Part shown: piece after piece, positions 1 to 6,513 of the stretch | Numbering within the stretch: the first letter of the stretch is position 1 | Layout of the letters: the number at the start of each line of letters is the position of its first letter | Assembly: GCA_003541875.1 (NCBI GenBank) | Contig: DPLS01000077.1 | Coordinates: 1 to 8,864, forward strand | Length of the DNA: 8,864 nucleotides | Direction of reading: 5' to 3' | Origin: Bacteroidota bacterium | GTDB taxonomy: Bacteria; Bacteroidota; Ignavibacteria; UBA10030; UBA6906 | Made by a program: the position numbers and the translations under genes | The notes under the pieces: model-generated | Seen by the model: the letters and a program-made list of their open reading frames with translations, nothing else | Database searches by the model: none | Told to the model about the DNA's origin: nothing

Positions 1-270
1 AGAATGTGCAATAACGAAAGTGTGCGGAGTAGTGAATAGAAAATCTGCAAGCTCGCCAGACACCCCGATGTTCGTCTGTCAACAGTCCGGGAATCCTGCA
101 GGTCTTACAGATGATGGGTTGTTGAACGAGTTCCGCCGCGAAGCACTCAGTTCAGTGATGCGTCTCAGGCTTCAGATCCGCTGCCGGGGAGCTGCCTATG
201 ACGGATGTCTCTCCAGCAAGCGCCCGTTACTCTTCAAGCTCGGCGATTCCATTTGAAGGATGATCGTGTT
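1..270. other. Left flank, no supported gene
   Basis: This stretch lies downstream of the minus-strand cytochrome gene. A plus-strand open frame covers 20-256, but its translation is arginine- and serine-rich without a pattern I recognise, and it has no Shine-Dalgarno site. I see no clear terminator hairpin just after the cytochrome stop codon. I treat it as non-coding, or as the edge of something outside the window. Confidence 0.4.
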
Positions 271-1272
271 CTATTTGCTCGCTGTCGGATTCTGGCTCGG
301 GGCAGCCGTGAAATGTTCCACCTGATTCTTCACAGGAGGAATCGTGCGAAGGTATTCGTACACGGCTCCGAGATCTTCATTCGTCATCCCCGCGAACATC
401 GTCCACGGCATGATCGTGTAGTACTTGGCGCTGTCGGCATTCTGTCGTTGGCTGGAAGAATCGGCAAACGCTTTGAAGCGGGAGATGAACACATCTTTTG
501 TCCACAATCCAATTCCCGTCTCTTCGTCAGGCGTGATGTTCGCAGTGCGAATAGTTCCATTGGGGAATGGGAACTCCCGTCCGCCGGCAAACTCCATTCC
601 CTTCACCTTCTCTCCCTTCACGGCCTGTGTGTGGCACTCGATGCAACTCGCTGCATTAACCAAGTACTTCCCATACTCGAAGGCATTATTCCTGTTGGGT
701 TCAGCTGCTGGTGTGTGCTTCTCGGGGATTGTCTTTACGATGAAGTTCAACGGGAAGTTGAGTTGTGTTGACAGTATCTGATTCTCCACCGGCTTCAACG
801 AACGGATGTACGTGATGATGGAGAGGAGGTCTTCTTCCGACAAATTGTTATACGATTGATATGGCATCAGGGGGAACAGAGCGTGGCTGTCCCTGCTGAT
901 GCCGGTTGTGATCGCGTGGTATAGCTCCCCATCGGTCCACTGGCCGATGCCTGCCGGCGTGATGTTCCTTGCGTAGATGGTTCCGGGGAAGCCCATGGAC
1001 TCATCAAATCGTTCACCGCCTTTTCCCTCGGTTCCCGGGACAATGGGCCCGGAGACCAACTGCCAATCACGCGTTGAATGACAATCCATGCACACTGAAA
1101 CGTGGTTCGCGAGGTAGCTGCCTCGCTCAAGTCGTGCAGGTGTTGCTTCAACTTTGATGGTGGGGGTCGGACCAGCGTCCGGATACTTGAGAGAGAAGAA
1201 TGCGAGAAATCCACCAGCGGCAATAACACTCACTAATGCAACGACCCCGAGGATCTTTCTTGCTCTCTTCAT
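271..1272 (-). CDS. Membrane-anchored diheme c-type cytochrome
   Basis: The predicted product is 333 residues. Seen: an N-terminal basic stretch and one hydrophobic segment (about residues 7-27), fitting an uncleaved signal anchor. Two cytochrome c domains follow, with heme-binding CxxCH motifs CMDCH (61-65) and CIECH (210-214). Each domain has a downstream Met-Pro motif, LMPYQS (Met136) and IMPWTM (Met288), likely giving the distal heme ligand. Each also has an N-I-T-P motif (103-106, 245-248) and ends in a helix of the SEEDL/TNEDL...YIRSLKP/YLRTIPP type. The halves are therefore an internal duplication. The layout resembles cytochrome subunits of membrane-bound alcohol/gluconate-type dehydrogenases, so a periplasmic electron-transfer role is inferred. 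No dehydrogenase or oxidase partner gene is adjacent. The start at 1272 is chosen because AAAGGG lies about 8 bases upstream and the signal anchor follows at once. A longer frame reaches 1320 but adds 16 residues that would hide the signal. Confidence 0.9.
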   Translation of the reverse strand: MKRARKILGVVALVSVIAAGGFLAFFSLKYPDAGPTPTIKVEATPARLERGSYLANHVSVCMDCHSTRDWQLVSGPIVPGTEGKGGERFDESMGFPGTIYARNITPAGIGQWTDGELYHAITTGISRDSHALFPLMPYQSYNNLSEEDLLSIITYIRSLKPVENQILSTQLNFPLNFIVKTIPEKHTPAAEPNRNNAFEYGKYLVNAASCIECHTQAVKGEKVKGMEFAGGREFPFPNGTIRTANITPDEETGIGLWTKDVFISRFKAFADSSSQRQNADSAKYYTIMPWTMFAGMTNEDLGAVYEYLRTIPPVKNQVEHFTAAPSQNPTASK

Positions 1273-1342
1273 AGGTGAACCCTTTGAAAATTGTGAACGA
1301 TGTGGAATAAACCGGACCAATAAGTCCTAAACAATGGGATTC

Positions 1343-1371
1343 AATCTAAGCTTTCTTACCCTTTGACTCAA
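1343..1371 (-). promoter_or_regulatory. Possible sigma70-type promoter of the cytochrome gene
   Basis: On the minus strand, TTGAGT (1371-1366) and TAGATT (1348-1343) are separated by 17 bases and lie about 70 bases upstream of the chosen cytochrome start. Each hexamer matches the consensus only partly, so this is a weak call. Confidence 0.3.
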
Positions 1372-1499
1372 GCAAATTCTGAGGTTCATGGGTCGTATCC
1401 CAAGCGTCAACACTGCGGCCATTGGGGCGGGTCCGTATCTTGTCACCGAGATCGGTATTTTGCTTCAATTTGGCGAATTTGCTGGCTTTTTCGGGCAAC

Positions 1500-1527
1500 T
1501 TGACAAAGTGTTTCCCTTTGGTATATT
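1500..1527 (+). promoter_or_regulatory. Sigma70-like promoter upstream of the small-gene pair
   Basis: A perfect TTGACA (1500-1505) is followed, after 16 bases, by TATATT (1522-1527). It points toward the gene starting at 1757. If used, it gives a leader of roughly 220 bases. I find no convincing ORF in that leader: the frame 1388-1648 begins before the promoter. I also find no strong riboswitch-like fold by eye. Confidence 0.5.
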
Positions 1528-1756
1528 AGGTCTCCAGACTGTTCTTTCCATAACCCTAAGTTCTTTATGTGGGCGTTTGCTGTCTCCATCTGCCGATCTC
1601 TGTTCACGCCGATTCACGCCTTTCTCTTTCCCTATTTCAATCAAATAATTCCGGCTGTATTTCGCGCATTGCACATCAATATGGTGTGCCCTGCACAAAC
1701 GCGTGGAAAAATGCAGTCATCACAATCATTCATACATCATTGTTGAGGAGGATACC

Positions 1757-2053
1757 ATGATACTCGTGCGTGACGTATTCCAGTTGAAATTTGGCAAGGC
1801 CAAAGAAGCGAAAGCGCTTGTGAAGGAGGTAGTGGCAATCCAGCGGAAGCTGGGCTTTGCTTCTCCGCGTCTTCTCACAGATCTAACGGGTCCGTACTAT
1901 ACATTCGTGATGGAGCTGACCTTTCAGAACCTCGCTGAATTTGAAAAAGCGCTCAAAGAAATCATGGGCAATCCGGAGTTCGGACAATGGTACCAGAAGA
2001 TGATTCCTCTTGTGGATTCCGGACGGCGGGAGGTATACACCGTCGTTGAATGA
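1757..2053 (+). CDS. Small NIPSNAP/ABM-like dimeric alpha-beta barrel protein
   Basis: The product is 98 residues. Seen: strand-like MILVRDVFQLKFG (1-13), an amphipathic Lys/Ala/Glu-rich helix (about 14-31), strands around residues 38-43 and 46-54 (YYTFVMEL), a second helix (57-70), an NPEFGQWYQKM segment (72-82), and a final strand REVYTVVE. This beta-alpha-beta-beta-alpha-beta order, the length near 100 and the closing strand are typical of the dimeric alpha/beta barrel superfamily (NIPSNAP, ABM, Dabb). Members act as small-molecule enzymes or as uncharacterised stress proteins, so no substrate can be named. The start ATG at 1757 follows GAGGAGG at 1744-1750 with a 6-base gap. The frame is open back to 1703, but the earlier codons lack a ribosome binding site. 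The DUF1059-like gene follows after 77 bases and is probably co-transcribed. Confidence 0.8.
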   Translation: MILVRDVFQLKFGKAKEAKALVKEVVAIQRKLGFASPRLLTDLTGPYYTFVMELTFQNLAEFEKALKEIMGNPEFGQWYQKMIPLVDSGRREVYTVVE

Positions 2054-2130
2054 TTAGGTAGACGACAATCGACGCTTCAAGCTCCACACAATCCACTCTA
2101 TTCCATTTACTTTTTTCAAAGGAGGTTGCT

Positions 2131-2409
2131 ATGCTACACAAATTCACAGCAGGCATTCTTGTCGTTCTGTTAGTTTTCTCTTTCGCCAGCGCTGCATTCG
2201 CTCAAGATGCATCGAAGTCGACGAAGAAGGAGCACAAGACTGCTACTCTCAAATCTGTCTCATGTGCCCCGGAGTGCGGGTTCATGTGTCGTAGCCATGA
2301 TGACAAGGAACTCACATCTATTGTGAAGACACATGCGAAGAAGGTTCACAACAAGGATCTGACAGATAAGGACGTGCAGGGCATGATGAAAATGGAAGAT
2401 GCCAAGTAG
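2131..2409 (+). CDS. Secreted DUF1059-like small protein
   Basis: The product is 92 residues. Seen: a clear Sec signal peptide with a basic start (MLHK), a hydrophobic core (about 6-20) and an A-F-A/Q cleavage site near residue 24. A Lys/Ser/Thr-rich linker (26-41) follows, then a compact domain. That domain has Cys45, Cys49 and Cys53 in a C-x3-C-G-x2-C arrangement, His56, a DDKELTSIVKTHAKKVH segment with His68 and His73, and an acidic helix to the end. The order C...CG...eL...v..Ha...H is the signature of DUF1059 (known from the family). Family members are usually about 55-60 residues and lack an export signal, so the leader is the odd feature. The Cys/His set could bind a metal (inference). 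The ribosome binding site AAAGGAGG ends about 6 bases before the ATG. It follows the barrel protein gene and precedes a GC-rich hairpin, so it is likely the last gene of a two-gene unit. Confidence 0.8.
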   Translation: MLHKFTAGILVVLLVFSFASAAFAQDASKSTKKEHKTATLKSVSCAPECGFMCRSHDDKELTSIVKTHAKKVHNKDLTDKDVQGMMKMEDAK

Positions 2410-2436
2410 GGCTCTGTGCACCTGATGTCGTATTCG

Positions 2437-2464
2437 GCAGCCCCGACCAGATGGCCGGGGCTGC
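2437..2464 (+). terminator. GC-rich hairpin after the DUF1059 gene
   Basis: GCAGCCCCG (2437-2445) pairs with CGGGGCTGC (2456-2464). An A-C mismatch and two further C-G pairs extend the stem to an AGAT loop. No T-run follows, so it is a non-canonical terminator or an mRNA 3'-end stabiliser. Its core closely matches the terminator at 3983-4006. Confidence 0.55.
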
Positions 2465-3088
2465 GCGTTACACGGGGCACGACACAGTCACGAATAGGCC
2501 TTCGGAAGATTAGTGGCATGTCCATTTTTTCGGCGCAGTCGTGAACCTGCCTGCTCGAACCTGTTGTGGAGGGGGACTCGTCTGGCCGCAAATACGGTGA
2601 CCCCCTCGTCGATGTTCTCAGTGCGACCGGGTTTCTCGAAGTTGCTGCAGTGCTTCCGGACTTCTTGCCTCTCTTCGGTTGGGAGGATGGTTGCAGATCT
2701 GAGAATCTTTTGCTCAAGGTTTGGCAAACCTGAAATAACCATTCTTTGTTGGCAGTCCAGATATTCCTTTTCGGACGATGCCACCGCCTTGGTTCTCCTG
2801 CTTGGGGGCACGTTGTTTGCTATTCTCTTGCATTCGATTCCCTTTCCAGGGAGCCGTGTCAGGCGTCGGGTATGTGCGGGGAATTGTCACACACATAGGT
2901 GACCCGGTCAGGCCAGGTGACTAGATCCGCTGCAGATCGACGTTGAGTCAGTTTGCCAGAGAGCCCAGTAACGTTAGCGACCATATCCTGAGCGTGGAAT
3001 TTCGATACTCTCACGAGAGAGCATATTGAACGTGAGCGTATCTATCAACGTATCTTGAGATCATAACAGAACCAATTTAGGAGGAGTA
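2465..3088. other. Long intergenic stretch without a clear gene
   Basis: Open frames exist here (plus 2513-2902; minus 2488-2811), but neither has a Shine-Dalgarno site or a recognisable motif. The minus frame, opening with GTG at 2811, has the more protein-like composition (for example VISGLPNLEQKILRS). A degraded gene cannot be excluded. A direct repeat AGGTGAC occurs at 2896-2902 and 2914-2920. A small hairpin CTCTC-ACGA-GAGAG (3008-3021) lies about 70 bases before the next gene and might be an operator. I see no convincing promoter hexamers. Confidence 0.4.
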
Positions 3089-3880
3089 ATGGCGGAATTT
3101 GAGAAACATCTGTACGTGATAGTTTTCCCAATCAATGCGCTGGTCTCTTCGCAACTGAGCCCAACGGAGTTTGCGCAGCACTATGCCGTGGGGAGTGCAA
3201 AACATTTCAGAGGCAAGGTGATCTTTGTTGAAGTTGACATCACATTTCGGAACCAGTATTTCGACATTGATCATTACCTTGCGCTGACGGTACCCAAAAC
3301 CGACGGAACCCCGAAGAAGACCAAGTTCATTTCCTCGTATGCAGTATTGGAACACATTGATCTGCGATCCCTGAAGAACCTCTATCTGGTGACTACCAAT
3401 GGCAAAGCGCTGGAGATCGCTTCACGCCCTTATACCGCCACCAACGAGCCCGGGCTTGTGCGAATCTATCAGGAAATCACGCCGCTGTCCAACCTCGTAG
3501 TTTCCACGCTTGATCAGCGGGCGTTTGGGAAGTACATAACAAGCGAAACGAAGTCGAAGGGTGCGCCAAAGATCTGCTTCACACAATTCGAGTTCAATGT
3601 GGCGGAGTTCATGGAGAAGAACAAGAACCGGGAGATGATGTACTCGCCAATTCCGGAGACCAATCCGACGCGCCTCTATGAGTATCTGGTGGAATTAAAA
3701 ACTGATCCTTCCAAGAAAACCAAAACGATCAGTCTCAATACCACACTTATGGAAGCATCCTATGGTCTCATCAGGCATGGCTTCTGGTTTGCGGCGGGCA
3801 CGGAGTTGCTTTTTTATCCGATGCCGTCGCAAGCTGAGCTGCAGCGCGACCATTTCGAGTGGTGGAGACATGTTCGGTAG
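3089..3880 (+). CDS. Uncharacterised 263-residue protein
   Basis: I do not recognise this family. The start is well supported: AGGAGG (3079-3084) sits 4 bases before the ATG. Seen: no signal peptide and no convincing membrane helix, so it is probably cytoplasmic. The protein has many short strand-like segments, such as LYVIVFPINALV (8-19), GKVIFVEVDITF (42-53), NLYLVTTN (97-104) and KICFTQFEFN (161-170). It has one cysteine (Cys163), several lysine-rich turns (75-79, 208-213), and an aromatic C-terminus (DHFEWWRHVR). The amino-acid mix and the intact 264-codon frame look like a functional gene. It stands alone: over 600 bases of non-coding DNA precede it, and a good intrinsic terminator follows about 100 bases after the stop. 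A mainly beta or alpha/beta fold is all I would infer. Confidence 0.8.
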   Translation: MAEFEKHLYVIVFPINALVSSQLSPTEFAQHYAVGSAKHFRGKVIFVEVDITFRNQYFDIDHYLALTVPKTDGTPKKTKFISSYAVLEHIDLRSLKNLYLVTTNGKALEIASRPYTATNEPGLVRIYQEITPLSNLVVSTLDQRAFGKYITSETKSKGAPKICFTQFEFNVAEFMEKNKNREMMYSPIPETNPTRLYEYLVELKTDPSKKTKTISLNTTLMEASYGLIRHGFWFAAGTELLFYPMPSQAELQRDHFEWWRHVR

Positions 3881-3982
3881 AAGGGGCGTACAGGGAGAAC
3901 ATCCCCACTCCTGCCGAACATACGACGGAGTGGTCCGCGAAGCAGATTAGAAGAGAAATGACGCTGCTGAAGAGAGCTGTCG

Positions 3983-4014
3983 AGCCCCGATCATTTGGTC
4001 GGGGCTAGTGTTTT
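3983..4014 (+). terminator. Intrinsic terminator of the 263-residue protein gene
   Basis: AGCCCCGA (3983-3990) pairs with TCGGGGCT (3999-4006). T-G and C-G pairs extend the stem to 10 bp around an ATTT loop. It is followed by AGTG and a short T-run (4011-4014). It lies about 100 bases after the stop codon at 3880 and points the right way. Confidence 0.75.
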
Positions 4015-4098
4015 GACGGCTACGGAAGCTTGGAAACCTAACTGGCCAGCCACCCGGTCGTGACGCATCCTTCGAGTGTCGTGAGGCCGTTGTTCGGG

Positions 4099-4263
4099 CT
4101 AATGACGAACGATTGCCTTGCAGACTGTGATCTCCAATTCCTCAACAGCGTTGTACGTCACTCCCTGAATGATCTCCCATACGAATTCCCGCCTCACGTT
4201 CGAATCGTGAGCGATCTCTTCGGCTATTTCCGGGCTGGCCTTGAACATCGTTCCTCTTTGCAT
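4099..4263 (-). CDS. Possible short minus-strand ORF or gene remnant
   Basis: A 54-codon frame starts at ATG 4263 and ends with TAG at 4099. It reads like real protein: MFKASPEIAEEIAHDS, then RREFVWEIIQGVTYNAVEEL, then a short Val/Ile/Cys-containing tail. It is amphipathic and acidic with no low-complexity bias. No good Shine-Dalgarno site precedes it. In the same frame, just upstream and separated by a TGA at 4291-4293, lies another 26 codons from ATG 4371, with a cysteine cluster (MRCLQC...DPCRGNC). The two pieces could be one ~90-codon gene broken by a stop. The plus strand is also open here (4060-4386), so assignment is uncertain. Confidence 0.25.
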   Translation of the reverse strand: MQRGTMFKASPEIAEEIAHDSNVRREFVWEIIQGVTYNAVEELEITVCKAIVRH

Positions 4264-4434
4264 GTTGCAAAGTCCCTGAGCATGAGAATGTCATATTGCT
4301 GCCGGTATGAGAGGTTCACAATTGCCGCGACAGGGATCGCCGACAACCCGCGCGCATTGAAGGCATCTCATGTGGGGTATCCCTAGCTGACGTATGGTTG
4401 TGGGTTCTTACACGCGGCGCAAGTGAACATCGCA

Positions 4435-5023
4435 TCATGTTCGCCGCAAATTCCTGAAGACGGATCGGATTCCTGCAATGCACTCCTTCATCCAACTCTC
4501 CTCAGTCGCGATGCGAGGTGTGTTGCCCTGGCCGAGTGGTCTCACGTAGTTGCGTAGGGTGGCATTCCTTGGAACATCCTGAACAATGGTGATGAGCGAC
4601 GGCCTGAGGAGAATGGTTGCACTTGACCCTCTGCGGAAATCGGTCCAGGGGTTTCCCGAAAGTGCGGCATCAACCTCACACTCAAAATAGAACTCGTCCA
4701 TGGTATCCGATGATGGAGCGCGGACGATACGTTTGAATACTGCGCGAAACGTCTGCTTCCGTTTGTGTGTGAAGAGATATTCCTTATCAGGAACGAGTTT
4801 TGGTCTCTGCCTTCTCACGGTGGTGTTTTGCAAAGGTGAATCTGGATGAATCGTTGGACGGGGGAGCAAGGATACGCGTTGGGGGCTTGATCCAATATAT
4901 GAGTTCTCCAGTGATGGCCGCCGTGAGCGTGGCCACATAATACGAGGGGTCTTCGGACTTCTTGTCGAGGGTGTGGTCAAGAAACAGGGGAAAAGCGGTT
5001 GGCGCAAATTCATTGACTCCCGA
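4435..5023 (-). pseudogene. Frameshifted minus-strand gene remnant, family unknown
   Basis: Two overlapping minus-strand frames look like one protein. The upstream part (5023-4787, 78 codons between stops) reads well, for example FAPTAFPLFLDHTLDKK, YYVATLTAAITGELIYWIKP and FTFAKHHREKAETK. It hits TGA at 4787-4789. The downstream part (about 4797-4435) continues with LVPDKEYLFTHKRKQTFRAV, DEFYFECEVDAALSGNPW and RPSLITIVQDVPRNATLRNY to a TGA at 4435-4437. Dropping one A from the AAAA run at 4801-4798 (TTTT on the plus strand) joins the parts as ...AETK-LVPDKEY.... The fused product is about 195 residues. The upstream part has no start codon and is preceded by TGA at 5024-5026, so further damage exists or the gene began in another frame. 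I recognise no family. A sequencing error in the homopolymer could explain the inner shift but not the missing start. Confidence 0.5.
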
Positions 5024-5741
5024 TCAGCGGAGTATGCACATTCGCAGGTCACTTCGGGTTGAGACAAGGAATGAATTGGATTCGCAGCAGTTCAGACTCC
5101 TGCATTCGCTCTCGTTGTGAGGTGGGGAAGATTAGAAAATGTTGACCTGCCTTTCCGATCTGAAACCCATGTCCCCACATCCTTGATCTGAAACAACCCT
5201 GCGGTCACATCACGGGAGCCGTATCCCCCGTGCTCATGTCTCGGGCGGCACAAAAAGGAGCCGCTTCAAGCCATTTGTAAAGTAAACACATCATGGCACG
5301 TAGAAACCACAGTTGCTTTTCAGTCCGTGTTGATGTAGCTTTGGACAGAATCCTATCGCGGGCGGCCACTCCCAGGTCGTCAGAAAAGCAAATAGAGACC
5401 AGCTCTCTCGCTAAAACGGGGAGAATTCGACTGTGAAGGCATCGTTCACGTTACCGTGAACTCTCGAAACGGGATGGTTCTGGCATTGTAACCGGAGCCG
5501 TTCATGAAAATCAGCCACAGGTGTAGCGTATGTGCGCGCATCTGTTCCCCCAGCTAACGCCTGTTCCTTGCTCAACACTGTATTGTCCGGTTTGCCTCGT
5601 CCTCTGTGCCTCCTCTCGAGGTGAGCCAATCGTGGCAAGCCACTCTCAACGTCGGTGCGCCGGTGTATCGGCACGCGATGGATAGTGCAGATGAGCATAA
5701 GCGCAGTATTGGAGAGCGCTCAATCACCAGAGGAGGTCGCC
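5024..5741. other. Stretch with stop-interrupted coding-like frames
   Basis: No intact gene is supported. On the minus strand one frame from about 5450 down to about 5010 is interrupted only by TGA codons, yet reads like protein in patches (for example ILSKATSTRTEKQLWFLRAM, then GKAGQHFLIFPTSQRERMQ). It may be the upstream part of the remnant at 4435-5023. On the plus strand a 46-codon ORF from ATG 5294 (MARRNHSCFSVRVDVALDRI...) overlaps it, and I cannot choose between strands. A 10-base direct repeat GATCTGAAAC occurs at 5157-5166 and 5185-5194. A small inverted repeat CACGGG/CCCGTG spans 5211-5232. Confidence 0.35.
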
Positions 5742-5960
5742 GTGGATCCAAAACCACTTTCAGTTTCGCAACGGGGAATGGCGCGCACAACGGTTCTCAC
5801 ACCAACGTATCCGTTTCCGGGCACGAGTTCATTCGAACAGATTGTTGCCGCTGTGCAACTACTGCTCCTGAGCATCAGTAGAGGCGGAGTGGAGAAAGAT
5901 CTCGACCTCCCTGTCGACATGATGCCGATTGAAGAACGACTCGAACAGTCCAAAATGTAG
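5742..5960 (+). CDS. Small hypothetical protein, possible remnant
   Basis: The frame gives 72 residues from a GTG at 5742, which is preceded by GAGGAGG at 5729-5735 with 6 bases between. An ATG at 5691 in the same frame is an alternative but lacks a ribosome binding site. Seen: a polar N-terminus with MARTTVLTPTYPFPGTSS, a hydrophobic helix FEQIVAAVQLLLLSIS, and an acidic tail ending DMMPIEERLEQSKM. The opposite strand reads as a serine-rich shadow, as expected opposite real coding sequence. I do not recognise the family. It sits 82 bases before another short ORF in the same direction. Confidence 0.35.
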   Translation: MDPKPLSVSQRGMARTTVLTPTYPFPGTSSFEQIVAAVQLLLLSISRGGVEKDLDLPVDMMPIEERLEQSKM

Positions 5961-5982
5961 AAGTGAAAAATCAGAAGTGAAA
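5959..5982 (+). repeat. Short direct repeat AGAAGTGAAA
   Basis: AGAAGTGAAA occurs at 5959-5968 and 5973-5982 with four bases between, starting inside the stop codon of the preceding ORF. It has no known role. Confidence 0.4.
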
Positions 5983-6042
5983 GGGAGTTCATCACTCCAC
6001 GCTTTGCACTCTTAATTTGTAACTGCACGCTTGACTGTGTTT

Positions 6043-6294
6043 ATGACGCCCAAACGCACGACAATCAAGTTTCACCCCGGCATCAAGCTACGAGACCCGT
6101 TCACGGGCGATGAGCTGCCGGTAAAGAGATTCACCCTGTCTAACGATGGTGAAGACTCCGTTGCGGCCGTGCATGGCTTTGTGGTCGTCACGCCGAATGG
6201 CTGGGGAGCCCTGCCGCTACTGAGGTACGTGATGCAGTTCCGGAGACAGTGCATGCGGCTTTTGGCTGGTGCGAAAGCATGGAGCAACAATTGA
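6043..6294 (+). CDS. Small hypothetical protein, faintly DUF2635-like
   Basis: The frame gives 83 residues from ATG 6043; a TTG at 6031 would add four. No Shine-Dalgarno site is visible for either. The N-terminal half reads IKFHPGIKLRDPFTGDELP, then a polar linker and VAAVHGFVVVTPNGW. The P-G-x3-R-D-P-x-T-G-x2-L-P spacing recalls the DUF2635 proteins of Mu-like phages (known for that family), but the rest does not clearly match. The C-terminal 30 residues are basic and less protein-like, so the frame may be shifted or decayed. The opposite strand is a serine/proline-rich shadow, which favours the plus strand. No other phage gene is recognisable nearby. Confidence 0.35.
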   Translation: MTPKRTTIKFHPGIKLRDPFTGDELPVKRFTLSNDGEDSVAAVHGFVVVTPNGWGALPLLRYVMQFRRQCMRLLAGAKAWSNN

Positions 6295-6513
6295 AGCAGT
6301 GATTAGTTATTGAGTGAAACGCGCGACGTGATGAGTGAGAAGAGGAGAGCGTTGCTCGGTTAACTGTTCACCTTTGCATAATCACGCTTTTGTCTGACAC
6401 AACTCTGCCCGCTTATCACTTTGGATTGTGCAGCCTGAACTTTGCAATGTGACCGGCATACTTCAACTGTTTCCGATGTCGTTCGCCTACTCAACTAGAT
6501 ATGCGGAGCCGTT
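6295..6513. other. Upstream region of the large secreted protein gene
   Basis: I see no ORF of note and no promoter matching a consensus well. The promoter of the gene at 6514 should lie here. Confidence 0.4.

Noticed and set aside
205..771. 188-codon plus-strand ORF
   Set aside because: It lies opposite the well-supported cytochrome gene and is a shadow frame.
2513..2902. 129-codon plus-strand ORF
   Set aside because: No ribosome binding site. Its composition is rich in Cys, Arg and Ser with no recognisable motif, and a competing minus-strand frame overlaps it.
4193..4211. tRNA T-arm look-alike: a 6-bp stem with a TTCGAAT loop
   Set aside because: The loop and stem fit a T-arm, but no matching acceptor strand, anticodon arm or D-arm is found at the expected distance on either strand.
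5606..5881. 91-codon plus-strand ORF overlapping 5742-5960
   Set aside because: Ser/Gly/His/Thr-rich translation without a ribosome binding site. The neighbouring frame is more protein-like.
6389..6423. Bacteroidota-type promoter (TTTG and TAnnTTTG) before the large gene
   Set aside because: The second box is imperfect and the spacing is several bases too long.
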